In this document: piece after piece, positions 1 through 8,831 of the stretch
How the letters are laid out: every line of letters starts with the position of its first letter
Numbering within the stretch: position 1 is the first letter of the stretch
Assembly: GCF_000973725.1 (NCBI RefSeq)
Contig: NZ_CP009621.1
Span: forward strand, 124,001-188,000
Length of the DNA: 64,000 nt
Source of the DNA: Pontibacter korlensis
GTDB taxonomy: Bacteria; Bacteroidota; Bacteroidia; Cytophagales; Hymenobacteraceae
Reading direction: 5' to 3'
Notes under the pieces: generated by a model
Seen by the model: the letters and a program-made list of their open reading frames with translations, nothing else
What the model was told of the DNA's origin: nothing
Databases searched by the model: none
Made by a program: the position numbers and the translations under genes

Positions 1-635
1 TTCCACATAATCTGTTTTCCAGGCGCCTCATCATCTCCAATGGCATGCACCTGTAAAGCTATAAAGCCTTCATGGGTCATATCATCAACCAGGTTTGCAG
101 CTGCTACACCGTTCACCCAGGTTTGAATGGTATCCCCTATGGCTTCAATCCTGTAATGATTCCAGTCGTTTTTTTTGTAGGCACTTTGCGCAGAAGCATT
201 CAGAGTCAAAGGATAGAGCCAACCTCTTCTTGCTTCGTCATAAATGCCGCCACTCCATGCCCGGTCGGAAGGATCAATTTCTACCTGGTAGCCATGTACA
301 CGATTATTTTGATAACCAGGCTTACTCTCGCTTCTGATTTGTATACCTGAATTCATACTTGGATCAGCTTTGAGATCCAGTTCCATTATAAAATCACCAT
401 ATGTTTCCTCAGTAGCCAGAAACGAATTAGGTGTTCCCGAAACAGTAGTCCCAATAACCACCCCATCTTTCAATTCGTACTTTGCCTTTCCATTCTTTTG
501 GCTCCACCCAGAGAGACTTTCCCCGTCAAACATTGGCTCTCCGAATGCTTTCTGATCCGGGGATTTACTCGAGCAGCTTATGATGAATGGAGCGCTCAAC
601 GCGACGACTAAAAGTTTTTTTAATGAAGTTTTCAT
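1..635 (-). CDS. DUF1080 (3-keto-disaccharide hydrolase-like) lipoprotein, C-terminus beyond window
   Basis: The reading frame starts at the ATG at 633-635 and runs off the left edge, giving about 211 residues. The N-terminus has a lipoprotein signal ([16 protein letters not shown], lipid-modified Cys21). The body has the DUF1080 pattern: '[14 protein letters not shown]', '[22 protein letters not shown]', a '[10 protein letters not shown]' strand and '[21 protein letters not shown]'. This family is a concanavalin-like beta-sandwich linked to periplasmic sugar breakdown, and family members are described as 3-keto-glycoside hydrolases; activity here is inferred. The next gene on the same strand is a c-type cytochrome lipoprotein, a common partner in Bacteroidota sugar-oxidation loci, but the 376-bp gap argues for its own promoter. 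The family call is secure; the substrate is unknown. Confidence 0.85.
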   Translation of the reverse strand, partial: MKTSLKKLLVVALSAPFIISCSSKSPDQKAFGEPMFDGESLSGWSQKNGKAKYELKDGVVIGTTVSGTPNSFLATEETYGDFIMELDLKADPSMNSGIQIRSESKPGYQNNRVHGYQVEIDPSDRAWSGGIYDEARRGWLYPLTLNASAQSAYKKNDWNHYRIEAIGDTIQTWVNGVAAANLVDDMTHEGFIALQVHAIGDDEAPGKQIMW

Positions 636-1011
636 ATATATATTATTTATTTTTTATATAAACCACAGTACTCCTTCCCTTCATAACTTAGCTGACTTTT
701 AACTACTTACCACGTTTTAACCTCCCAACACCTACTGCATGCCCTGTTTAAGGTAAAGTAGCCTTTTTTCAATATGTCCAGTGCCAAAGCCCTTTCTTTG
801 GCAAGAGTACCCTCCCTTCTCGCAGGATAAGGAGGCTTGAAACTGTTGCTGTCAGTAGGGCACAGCCAAAAACACTTAGAGCCTGGGGGCAAAAAAATGA
901 TTTTCTCTGTCCTGCCCTGCGTATTTTCCTATCTACCCGCTTGTGTAGCAGTACCACGTTCATGATTGATTTCCTTTGGCGTATACCCCATGTAGGTATA
1001 GGTCAATACCC
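636..1011. other. Intergenic region, no gene recognised
   Basis: I find no convincing protein-coding frame in these 376 bases. A perfect 8-bp inverted repeat (TGCCAAAG at 782-789 and CTTTGGCA at 796-803, 6-nt loop) could form a hairpin. It lies downstream of the leftward cytochrome gene and may act as its terminator, although it has no run of T. The AT-rich part next to 636 probably holds the promoter of the DUF1080 gene. Confidence 0.4.
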
Positions 1012-3333
1012 TTACAACTTATTCAACTCCTCTACTGTGAAAGCTTCTTGCCTGTCTTTCAGCCTTAGCCTCACCTGGCCCACTTCTTCTGGGTGGATTA
1101 TGCCCGCATCATTTTGCCAGGACTTCCTCACGAAGCTGAGCAGTTGGGCAATGTCTTCGTTGGACAGGGACTTATCGTAGCCAATGCCAGGCATGTCGCC
1201 GTTTATTTCCGGTGCCCGGTACAGGTGGCCGTTTACGCGCACCGGCCCTGTCAGGCCAAAGAGCACAATGGAGATGAGCTTGGCTTTCTCCCCCGTTACC
1301 CACTCCGACTGGTTCAGCGGCGGCGCCAGGGATCTGACACCGTTACCGTCCGCCCCGTGGCAGGTCTGGCAGGTGGAGGCATATACCGCCGCCCCTTTCG
1401 GGAACTCCTTCAACAGCGCTTGCGTATCGTTTTTCACCTTCTTACTCTCGATATTGTCCAGCACGCGTTGCAGCCTTTTGTGAATGGCCACCGAGGTGTC
1501 TGCCACAAAGGCTGTGATTTGCTTTTGAAGCGCTTTCTCCCGGTCCTGATAATTGCTTATCAACGCGTCTGCCACATAGTCATTTGCCTGGTACGTTCTG
1601 GCTAACTGCTGCAGTAGATTTTGGGCGGCCGCCTGATCATAGCGCTGGAGATGGTTTGCCAGGAATGCCAGATAAGGCGCTGCCAGTGTGTCGTTGCTCG
1701 ACACCAGCTGTTCCAGCACCGGCACATACCGCTTCACATTTGTACTGTCCATAACCGATGGCAGCACACTCAGTGCCTGCATCCGCACAGGCCATGCGGG
1801 TTGCCTTAGCAAAGCAAGAACTTCATCTGCCTGCAGGGCTCCCAATCCTTCCAGCGTCCAGAGCGCGTGCATGGCCTTCAATGGCTCCTTTGTATTACTG
1901 GCAGCCTGTCGCAACGCCGGGATAGCCTGCCTGTAGTTGCGGTCCAGGAGCATTTGCTGCGCATTGTCCCGCACCCAGCCGTTCGGATGGCCCAGCAACC
2001 TGACCAGCTGCTGCGGGTTTGCCGGCAGTTTTACAGGTTTGGCTTCTTTGTTTTTGGGAGTGATCCTGTAGATGCGGCCATATCCTAGGGGTTGCGTTAA
2101 GTCACGGCGGCCGATTTCTTTCTTGAGGTAAGTGGTCAGGTAGGTTTTGTGCTGGATGATGCCGCGGTACATGTCTACCACGTACAGCGCGCCATCCGGA
2201 GCGTTGTACAAACTTACTGGGCGGAAGCGTTCATCAATACTGGCCAGGAACTCTTTGCCTTCGTAGGCCTGCGCTCCGCTGGTAACATAGCCGTTTTCGT
2301 CCAGCAGGTTGCGCTTGATGAGGTTTCCGGCCGGCTCGGCCACGAATACGTTAGAGGCATACTCTTGCCCGAACAAACCGCCCCGGTACACCACTGGGCT
2401 GCTGGCGGCCGTAAAATTGGCCAGGCGCAGGCTCTCATCCAGGATACCTTCCATATACCCCCTGTTTACGCCAGGGGTGGGCCGGAGGGGGTACACCCTA
2501 TTGTTGGCTACTATTTTCTCATTGAACCCGGATACACGGCGCTGATTTTTGTTTGTCGCCCCGAAACCCGGCGTGAAGTAGTCCCCCAGCACGTTCTCCG
2601 AGTTATTGTTATAGTACAGCCGCCCATAGTTGTCCTGGGCAATGCCCCACTGCCCCCGGAAATGCGTCTGCTCTACCTTCCACCTGTCCCCGGCCTTTCT
2701 GTAACGCTTTGCGGATTTGGCGTTGTAGATCCAGTTGTCCAAGGCCCGGAGCAGGCCGTTTGGCTGGTGTTCCACATTGCCGCCCTCAGCGTAGGCTGCA
2801 TCCACCAGGGTCTTTTTCCCCGGCTTGTCGTCCTCTATTTCGTAGAACCACAGGCTTGGCGGCTCGGCCACCAACACGCCATCATCTACCAGGCAGATGG
2901 CCCGCGGCAACACCAAGGAATCCAGAAACACCTTCCGCTTGTCGGCCACCCCATCGCTGTTGCTGTCTTCCAGGATCACAATTTTCCCGTTCGGCACTTC
3001 TTCTCCCGTTCCTAGCGTATCGGGCATGTAGCCTTGCATTTCCACCACCCACATGCGCCCTTCATAGTCGAAGGTCATGGCTACGGGTGTGTTTACCAGG
3101 GGTTCTGCCGCTACCAACTCTACGTTGAATCCGTCAGCTACCTGCATCAGGTTTATGGATGCCTCCGCCGGCACCACTGGGGAAGACTCCAGGCTAACCC
3201 TGGCAGCTTCCTCTGCCGTCACTTCCCCGGGTGTGTTTACAACTTGTTGCTTATTTTTAGAGCCACTGCCCTGGCAGCAGTATAGCGTACACGCCATGGC
3301 AGGAAGAAGGAGCAAATGCAGATATTTCTTCAT
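1012..3333 (-). CDS. Membrane-bound dehydrogenase-like lipoprotein with HEAT-like repeats and C-terminal cytochrome c domain
   Basis: A 773-residue exported protein. I start it at the ATG at 3331-3333 because it begins a lipoprotein signal (KKYLHLLLLPAMACTLYC, Cys19/20); the open frame continues 85 codons upstream without protein-like character. The N-terminal ~430 residues form a beta-propeller of the PVC-type/'DUF7133' glucose-dehydrogenase-like kind ('GFNVELVAAEPLVNTPVAMTFD', 'MWVVEMQGY', 'LYVVDMYRGIIQHKTYLTTY'). A helical HEAT-like segment follows ('LLGHPNGWVRDNAQQMLLDR', 'ALHALWTLEGLGAL'-type units). The C-terminus is a monohaem cytochrome c with CQTCH at 655-659 and a likely axial Met in 'GDMPGIG'. 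It probably oxidises a carbohydrate or polyol in the periplasm and passes electrons to haem. Neighbour of the DUF1080 lipoprotein. Substrate unknown. Confidence 0.85.
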   Translation of the reverse strand: MKKYLHLLLLPAMACTLYCCQGSGSKNKQQVVNTPGEVTAEEAARVSLESSPVVPAEASINLMQVADGFNVELVAAEPLVNTPVAMTFDYEGRMWVVEMQGYMPDTLGTGEEVPNGKIVILEDSNSDGVADKRKVFLDSLVLPRAICLVDDGVLVAEPPSLWFYEIEDDKPGKKTLVDAAYAEGGNVEHQPNGLLRALDNWIYNAKSAKRYRKAGDRWKVEQTHFRGQWGIAQDNYGRLYYNNNSENVLGDYFTPGFGATNKNQRRVSGFNEKIVANNRVYPLRPTPGVNRGYMEGILDESLRLANFTAASSPVVYRGGLFGQEYASNVFVAEPAGNLIKRNLLDENGYVTSGAQAYEGKEFLASIDERFRPVSLYNAPDGALYVVDMYRGIIQHKTYLTTYLKKEIGRRDLTQPLGYGRIYRITPKNKEAKPVKLPANPQQLVRLLGHPNGWVRDNAQQMLLDRNYRQAIPALRQAASNTKEPLKAMHALWTLEGLGALQADEVLALLRQPAWPVRMQALSVLPSVMDSTNVKRYVPVLEQLVSSNDTLAAPYLAFLANHLQRYDQAAAQNLLQQLARTYQANDYVADALISNYQDREKALQKQITAFVADTSVAIHKRLQRVLDNIESKKVKNDTQALLKEFPKGAAVYASTCQTCHGADGNGVRSLAPPLNQSEWVTGEKAKLISIVLFGLTGPVRVNGHLYRAPEINGDMPGIGYDKSLSNEDIAQLLSFVRKSWQNDAGIIHPEEVGQVRLRLKDRQEAFTVEELNKL

Positions 3334-3395
3334 TATGATTAACTGAGTCTCAGTTGGTCTTGTTAAGTGTTTCCTCTTAGAAAATACCATAAAGG

Positions 3396-3427
3396 TTGCA
3401 GGAGATAATTCTTGCAGGAGATAATTC
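3396..3427. repeat. Perfect 16-bp tandem duplication
   Basis: The unit TTGCAGGAGATAATTC occurs twice in direct succession (3396-3411 and 3412-3427), 63 bp upstream of the cytochrome lipoprotein start. It is probably a recent slippage duplication in the leader or promoter of that gene; a regulatory role is possible but unsupported. Confidence 0.8.
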
Positions 3428-3612
3428 ATTTCCAGGTTAGGCGCTGCTACACATTGCTGATGCGATTGCACCTTAAGTAAACCGGCGCCTACAACCCTCC
3501 CGGCTTCATGTGCTTGGTCAGATAGTGTATAAAGTGTAGAATAAGCCAGGCTGTGAATTTTTACGCTGCCACTACCCGCACTAATCATTCTTGCACTAAA
3601 TATATAAAATTA

Positions 3613-3650
3613 CAAATGCCAAAGAAAGCCCTCGCCCTTGGGGCTTTCTT
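3613..3650 (+). repeat. Hairpin related to the left end of the tnpB element (possible IS605-type relic)
   Basis: The stretch AATGCCAAAGAAAGCCCT, four variable bases, then CTTGGGGCTTT is nearly identical to the minus-strand sequence at the left end of the tnpB element (about 22380-22412). Both can fold into an AAAGCCC/GGGCTTT hairpin. Here no tnpB gene follows. The hairpin sits exactly where the hydrolase pseudogene loses recognisable similarity, which fits a solitary element end or excision scar. Alternatively it is a Rho-independent-type terminator that happens to share sequence. Confidence 0.5.
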
Positions 3651-3652
3651 TG

Positions 3653-4345
3653 ACGCTTTGGTAAGTTTTTTAAGGGTAAAGATGTCTGCCTCCCCATGAA
3701 TGAAGTACGCCGGGGTTTAATAGCGCAAGCTGTCGTTCAAGAAAATCACCCCAGCCATCATTGACTTTACTCCCATTTTTTTGTGGCCTGCAGCATAAAG
3801 AAAAAAGTAATCATCTCCGTTATACCTGTCCTTAGTGTCCTTTTCATTGTCATAGGCGCTTGCCAACTTCTACCAAGAGGCGGGGGCTGGCGTTGAGTGC
3901 TGCCTGTCGTACTTTTTAATGACGCGCATGAGCTGGCCCTCTTTCCTCGCGTCCTCATAGGGGGAGGACCCTATACCTCCAGTTTATCTATTGACTCTTG
4001 GCCTTTGGCCTTCTGGGCCAGACACCTGACTGTAGGCGTGCGCAACCCCTTCATAGAAGTTTACAACCTGGGAGTGGCCTATAAAGGCAGAGAAAAGGTC
4101 TGGGCGGGCCTTCGACCAGCACAGAGCCCCAGGAGGTTTCTACAAGGGCTATTTTCCGCTTGCCCAGGTGTTAGGACAGGTATTCGGCAAGCTTAATCCC
4201 ATCGGCTGTCATCTGCTCTAAGGTCAGAAGGTTCTCCATTCAGTAGTCCTCTGTTACCGTATCGGGTGCATTAGGGCCAAATGTTCTTCCTGCTCCGGGC
4301 TGATCCCCCAATACACAGCGGCTTTTACTGGCACAGTTAGCCTTC
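3653..4345 (-). pseudogene. Decayed alpha/beta hydrolase (prolyl aminopeptidase-like)
   Basis: Read on the minus strand across several frames, this stretch keeps clear alpha/beta-hydrolase peptides in the right order. They are AVYW then DQPGAGRTFGPN (about 4320-4270), MENLLTLEQMTADGIKLAEYL (about 4240-4175), HLGKRKIALVETSWGS with the nucleophile elbow (GxSxG degraded to ETSWG), ARPDLFSAFIGHSQVVNFYEG, then SSPYEDARKEGQLMRVIKKY and YFIHGEADIFTLKKLTK near 3660. At least two frame changes and four in-frame stops (for example after EYLS and within 'PASW*KLA') separate them. The N-terminal ~60 residues and the C-terminal His region are missing. It is therefore a dead gene, truncated at the IS-like hairpin at 3613-3650. 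No neighbour suggests its former role. Confidence 0.75.
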
Positions 4346-4477
4346 CTGGGCTCCTGCAGCCGTTCTCCGGTTTATCCTGCAGAAGAGAGCCCACAGATAA
4401 GTAAACTGCTTCTGTTGAAGGAAGATGCCTGCAGGGATAGGTTTAGGGCAAGAATTGTTCCTGCAGGGATTTTCACA

Positions 4478-5512
4478 CTAGTTCTGTTCATTTGCCAATC
4501 TGCTTCTGGCAATTTCGATGGATTGATGCAGCTTTGCCTGCAGCAGCTCTTTCGGCGGGAGTTGGGTAAGGTAGTCGGCCACGCGAATGTTGCTTTTATC
4601 CAGTTGCAACAGCTCTACATGTTCCTCGTTCTTACCGGTGCAGAGGATAAGGCCAATCGGCAGGTTCTCCCCTTCCACCATTTCATATTTCTCCAGGTAC
4701 CGTAGGTACAACTCCATTTGCCCTTTGAAGCCAGCCTCAAACTCACCTATCTTTAGGTCAATGGCCACCAGGGACTTCAAACGCCGGTGGTAAAAAAGCA
4801 AGTCAATATAGTAGTCACGATTGTCAATGATTATACGTTTCTGACGAGCCAGAAAGGCAAAGTCACTTCCCATCTCAGTGATGAAGCGTTGTAGTTCAGC
4901 CAATATGGAGGACTCCAGATCTTTCTCAGAGTAAGTATCTGCCAAACCCAGGAAATCAAGGACGTACGGATCCCGGAATACCAGGTCAGGTGTAAGCTGG
5001 CTGGATTCCTTCAGCTGCTGCAGGTCACTCTGGATAGTGATTTCCGGTCGCTTAGAGATCGCTGTGCGCTCGTAGAGCATGGATCTTACCCGGTCCTGCA
5101 GGGTGCGTGAGCTCCACTTCTCTAGCCTGCACATCTCAATGTAAAAGTCGCGCTTCAGCTCATCGTCCAGATAAATGATAGTCTTGATGTGCGTCCAGGT
5201 TAATTGTCTCCGCAGTGCGGAGACAATCTGCTCGTCTTTGAATACACTGGCAAAACGGATACAGTGCAGCAGTTGCTTTTGGCTCCACCCAGCACCGTAC
5301 TCCAGCGTCAGCTGCTGGGCAAGTGTCGTGACTATTTGCCTGCCATACTCAGCCCGGCTGTTTTTTAGTATCTCATCGTTAACGCGCTTGCCAACCAGCC
5401 AGTAAAGCAGCGTGATTTCAGCATTGACCGTAGAAGCCACTTTCTCACGGCTATGCGCGATAAGTTGCTTAATATCATTTACAAGCAGTGTATTATTCTG
5501 TGTTTCTTCCAT
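4478..5512 (-). CDS. DUF1016/YhcG-family PDDEXK nuclease domain protein
   Basis: A 344-residue protein starting at ATG 5510-5512 (MEETQNN); the codon two residues upstream is TTG and less likely. The N-terminal half (residues ~10-165) is the DUF1016 helical domain ('LYWLVGKRVNDEILKNSRAEYGRQIVTTLAQQL', 'SWTHI'-like 'RRQLTWTHIKTIIYLDDELKRDFY'). The C-terminal half holds the nuclease core: 'LGLADTYSEKDLESSILAELQRFITEMGSDFAFLARQKR', then 'YYIDLLFYHRRLKSLVAIDLKIGEFE', giving the D...DLK of a PDDEXK fold. YhcG-like proteins are found with mobile elements and restriction-like loci; the substrate is not established. It stands alone here, between a pseudogene and an IS stub, so it is probably accessory DNA. 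The family call is firm. Confidence 0.88.
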   Translation of the reverse strand: MEETQNNTLLVNDIKQLIAHSREKVASTVNAEITLLYWLVGKRVNDEILKNSRAEYGRQIVTTLAQQLTLEYGAGWSQKQLLHCIRFASVFKDEQIVSALRRQLTWTHIKTIIYLDDELKRDFYIEMCRLEKWSSRTLQDRVRSMLYERTAISKRPEITIQSDLQQLKESSQLTPDLVFRDPYVLDFLGLADTYSEKDLESSILAELQRFITEMGSDFAFLARQKRIIIDNRDYYIDLLFYHRRLKSLVAIDLKIGEFEAGFKGQMELYLRYLEKYEMVEGENLPIGLILCTGKNEEHVELLQLDKSNIRVADYLTQLPPKELLQAKLHQSIEIARSRLANEQN

Positions 5513-5695
5513 TGTCAAAGGTAAGGAGTCTGCTATACACGTTCATGACAGGTGCTTGCAGGAATACACAACGTGGCGCCCATAGTGATTGCACAACAGG
5601 TGTTGCGTAAATATAAGAGCTAAAAAAGTAGAAGGAAACTGATTGATTAATTCCCCTACTTCACAGTGAACCTGTTTAGGGTTTTTCTATTTTAT

Positions 5696-5925
5696 TTATT
5701 TTCTGATAAACAATACTATAAAAGCAAGGAAATGGAGCGCCATCCAATTGCTGGCTTTTGTCTCGAACCTGATCAGCAGTGCCTTGAAGCTTTCGAGCCA
5801 AGCATGGGCTTGCTCCACCACGCTTCTTCTCTTGTAGAGCTGCTGGTCAAAGTACACATAGCTTCTAAAGCAGTACCATTTCTGGGATTGAAGGCAATAT
5901 TGGCCTCTCTCGGGGCAGGTGAGCA
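5696..5925 (-). pseudogene. C-terminal fragment of an IS5-type transposase
   Basis: Minus-strand translation gives YFDQQLYKRRSVVEQAHAWL, followed by ESFKALLIRFETKASNWMAL and HFLAFIVLFIRK, ending at a TAA at 5696-5698. This is the typical C-terminus of IS5-superfamily transposases, including the final DDE glutamate region (RRSVVEQAHAW). Just upstream in a second frame lies 'REANIAFNPRNGTA', the preceding segment, so there is also a frameshift. The N-terminal two thirds are absent; the remnant stops at the 3' end of the VirD4 gene (5951). It marks an old insertion or recombination junction at the left flank of the conjugation module. Confidence 0.75.
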
Positions 5926-5950
5926 GATCAACTTCATATAAACAGAGCCT

Positions 5951-7909
5951 TCATACCGGCACAAGCCCTTTCACCTCCTTTCGTATCCTGTTAAAGTTTT
6001 CCAGCAGTAACTGCTCTTTTTGCTGTGCGGAGCCGAAGTCATAAAATATTGGCAGCGCAGGATACAGCTTTTCTTCTTTGTGCAGGCGGGAAAGGTCAAG
6101 GTTTATTTTACAGTGGTAAGTGCTGGAAACATACTTCCCGTTATACGTTTCGCGCTCCGTGGCCACTTGCCCCACCATCTCACCTGTCTGCAGGTGCGCA
6201 ATCTTTGCCGCCGGGATAAGCGGCCCCATCTCCTCGCTCATGCTCACAGAGGCACGGTTCCTCTCCAGGCTCAGCCCCTGCTTGAGCTGCCTGACCCGGC
6301 CAAAGAGCTTTTCCAGCCAGTCCAGCGTTTCCCTGTTTCGGGCAGAGCCCGACAATACGTTGGCTGCGACCGAGCAGATCGTTTCAGCAGTCTCTCTGCC
6401 ATACTGCTGCCTGAGCTGGGGTAGCTCCTGCAGGCCCAGCAGCACAGCGATCCGGTTGCTTCGGGCTGTTGCGATCAGGCTCTCTACCCGGTGCAGGTAA
6501 AGCGTGGGAGCTTCATCCACAACCAGGGCGCAGGGTAAGTTGCCCCTGGTGTTAATCAGCCTGCTCATACGGTTAAGCACCAGGGCATTGCAAGCACTGT
6601 TGATGCTTTGGGTGGCCGGGTCGTTGGCGATCACCAGCACGGCAGGATGTGCCGGATCAGAGATCCCCAGCTCAAAGTCATCTCCTGATAAGACCCAGAA
6701 GGTTTCCTTGGTGGCCAGGCGGCCGATGTTTACTTTCAAGGTGCCGATTTGCCCCTCCAGTTGCTCAAAGGCCCGGTTTTTATAGGCCGTGGCAAAGGGA
6801 GAGAGCAGGCTCTCGAGCTCGGGCTCAGAAAAGAGCGTGTGGAAGATCTCTTCGTAGCTCAAATTCAGCAGGGCCAGCACGTGCGGGAACGAGGAGTAGC
6901 GTCCCTGCTGGTGGCGGCTTAGAAAATAAATGCAGCTGGCAAGAAAGTTCACAGCTGACTGGTTGAAAAACTGGGCAGCGCCTCCTCCCCTGTCTCCCTT
7001 GCGCAGGGCCTCGAGCAGGGCCTCGGCTGTCTCGGTGGCATCGGCCAGCGTGGGCAGGTACTCCGGCTTCAGGGGATTGCACCGACTGCTGTAGGCAACA
7101 GCGTGAAAGTTGAGTACATGAAAGCGGTGATTTTTCAACATACCCTTCTTCCTGCCCAACAGGTAGTGGTAATAGGTCACGCGGGCCAGGTCCGGGAACT
7201 TAAAGTCGTAGACCATCATCGAAAAGCCTTTGGCCAGCAGCTGCCGGATAAAGGGGAGCACCACCGAGAAAGACTTGCCCGACCCGGGCGTGCCAATAAG
7301 CAGCGTGCCCCGGAAAGGGTTTACCAGGTTAAGCCAGCCACGCTGCAATCTTTTTTTATAATAGAACAGCATCGGGATATTCACTGAGTAGGGCGTACGA
7401 ACACATTTTACCGGCTGGGCAAAGGACTCATTCTCCACGTTGAACCTGTCCTGCAGGAGCCGATGCTGCAGGTGCTTGGACACGTTATCCAGGGCTATGT
7501 GCACGAGCACGGCTCCTGTAAGGGAGAGCAGGAAGTAAGCTGCATCAGACAAGGACACACCGGGTAAGAGCATGCGGCTGCCTGGAGTAAAGTAAAGCAG
7601 GCCTGCCCCAAAGAAAAATGCGCAGCCCATGAGCAAAGGAAGGAAAATGTGCCGGAGCAGGTCCAGGGCCAGCTCCTTTTTGGCCTTTGTGCCCATGCTC
7701 ACGATCAGGATCAGGGCAAAGGTAAAGGTTTTTGAAAGGTAAATGTCTTCGTAAATCACAACGCGCTTCAATCTGTGCAGCACGGGCTCCAGCAGGTAAA
7801 GGGCAGGAGCATCCCAAAACAGGAAAACGGCTCCCTCCACGACAATTGAAAAGTAAATAAGTCCCTGCAAAAAAGCGTAAAGCTTTTTGAGTTCACTTGA
7901 TTCTTCCAT
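5951..7909 (-). CDS. Type IV secretion coupling protein, VirD4/TraG-type ATPase
   Basis: A 652-residue protein from ATG 7907-7909 (MEESSELKK); the frame remains open for 31 more codons but those look non-coding. Residues ~10-150 contain four hydrophobic helices that anchor it in the inner membrane. The Walker A motif is GTPGSGKS (about 206-213) and the Walker B is 'CALVVDEAPTLYLH', followed by the family's 'ATARSNRIAVLLGLQELPQLRQQYG' segment. Coupling proteins deliver the relaxase-DNA complex to the secretion channel. It is the last gene of the leftward tra operon, separated from traN by 132 bp, and is followed directly by an IS5 remnant, so genes that may once have followed (traO, primase) are absent. 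Confidence 0.92.
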   Translation of the reverse strand: MEESSELKKLYAFLQGLIYFSIVVEGAVFLFWDAPALYLLEPVLHRLKRVVIYEDIYLSKTFTFALILIVSMGTKAKKELALDLLRHIFLPLLMGCAFFFGAGLLYFTPGSRMLLPGVSLSDAAYFLLSLTGAVLVHIALDNVSKHLQHRLLQDRFNVENESFAQPVKCVRTPYSVNIPMLFYYKKRLQRGWLNLVNPFRGTLLIGTPGSGKSFSVVLPFIRQLLAKGFSMMVYDFKFPDLARVTYYHYLLGRKKGMLKNHRFHVLNFHAVAYSSRCNPLKPEYLPTLADATETAEALLEALRKGDRGGGAAQFFNQSAVNFLASCIYFLSRHQQGRYSSFPHVLALLNLSYEEIFHTLFSEPELESLLSPFATAYKNRAFEQLEGQIGTLKVNIGRLATKETFWVLSGDDFELGISDPAHPAVLVIANDPATQSINSACNALVLNRMSRLINTRGNLPCALVVDEAPTLYLHRVESLIATARSNRIAVLLGLQELPQLRQQYGRETAETICSVAANVLSGSARNRETLDWLEKLFGRVRQLKQGLSLERNRASVSMSEEMGPLIPAAKIAHLQTGEMVGQVATERETYNGKYVSSTYHCKINLDLSRLHKEEKLYPALPIFYDFGSAQQKEQLLLENFNRIRKEVKGLVPV

Positions 7910-8041
7910 CTTACTACTGCGAAATGAGGTGATAAAAGAGGGTGGGACACACCTGCCTTTCCAGGCGCTTCTATGTGCCCTACCAGCACAAAGGCCCAGC
8001 ACGCCCTTTCCCTGGCGGCGCTTATCGCAGCGCAGGCATAC

Positions 8042-8830
8042 TCAAAGGGTGTCTGCCTGCAGCAAGTCGGCATAGGCAATGCGCAGGGAAACCCTGCGCC
8101 CGGAAACCTGTTCCTCGGCCACCTCGATATGGAGCACCTTTTCCTCCGGGAAGGTGAACTTCCTGAACACAAACACGTTCCGGTACTGGCGCTTGAAGTA
8201 CCCCGTGTCATAAAGCTGGAAACTGGGCTGTAGCTCCACCTGCTGAAAGTTAGTGGCCTTCACTACCTTTTTATCCTCTAGCTTAAACCGCACTTGATCG
8301 ATCGTATAGGGAATGCTGGTGTCATTCTTAAGGGATAGATCAATAAAGAAATAGTCTCCGACAGTATAGATGTTGTTTAGCCTTGCCCGTATCCCCTGTT
8401 CTTTCGTAGTCACGCTATGGAACCGGGGTTTTCGCCCGAGAGCCAGCAGCGCAAACCGCGCCATGTCCTCCCGGCTCATGGCCACAGCCGGGTTCAGGTA
8501 ATTATCCACCTGGGTAGGGTCAATGCGCACCCGGGTATCTGCCTGGTCCGCTCGGCTGTAGGCCAGCCTATACTGCACCAGGAAGCGCTCCCCCACAATG
8601 GTGATAATCCCCTGTTTTGCGCCACCGTGCTTGGGTTTAACCCGAAGGATATTGGCAACAGGTATGTCCCCGGCCACCTCATCTGTGGAGATATCCACGT
8701 ACTGTATCGGCTCAGGGCTCACAATATGCGTGGATACGTTTTCATGCACGTGCACTACCTGAAGCGAATCCTGTGCCGAGGCGGAAGACAGCAGGGCAAA
8801 CAGCACATATAGAAGCAGTAGCTTTTTCAT
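8042..8830 (-). CDS. traN: Conjugative transposon protein TraN (VirB9-like, DUF4138)
   Basis: A 262-residue exported protein. The ATG at 8828-8830 starts a signal peptide (KKLLLLYVLFALLSSASAQ) and lies one base after the traM stop (TAA-T-ATG), indicating translational coupling; an in-frame start 7 codons upstream would lengthen the signal unnaturally. The body matches Bacteroidetes TraN: 'ILRVKPKHGGAKQGIITIVGERFLVQYRL', 'NNIYTVGDYFFIDLSLKNDTSIPYTIDQVRFKLEDKK', 'YRNVFVFRKFTFPEEKVLHIEVAEEQVSGRRVSLRI'. It is predicted to be the periplasmic/outer-membrane core component that pairs with TraM (VirB10-like). It lies at its expected place in the tra order. Confidence 0.9.
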   Translation of the reverse strand: MKKLLLLYVLFALLSSASAQDSLQVVHVHENVSTHIVSPEPIQYVDISTDEVAGDIPVANILRVKPKHGGAKQGIITIVGERFLVQYRLAYSRADQADTRVRIDPTQVDNYLNPAVAMSREDMARFALLALGRKPRFHSVTTKEQGIRARLNNIYTVGDYFFIDLSLKNDTSIPYTIDQVRFKLEDKKVVKATNFQQVELQPSFQLYDTGYFKRQYRNVFVFRKFTFPEEKVLHIEVAEEQVSGRRVSLRIAYADLLQADTL

Positions 8831-8831
8831 A

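Noticed and set aside
2149..3015. 288-codon plus-strand frame
   Set aside because: It lies antisense to the cytochrome lipoprotein gene, has no domain, and mirrors its codon pattern.
3897..4196. 99-codon plus-strand frame
   Set aside because: Lies antisense to the hydrolase pseudogene and has no family features.
5666..5941. 91-codon plus-strand frame
   Set aside because: Antisense to the IS5 transposase fragment, whose translation is clearly homologous.
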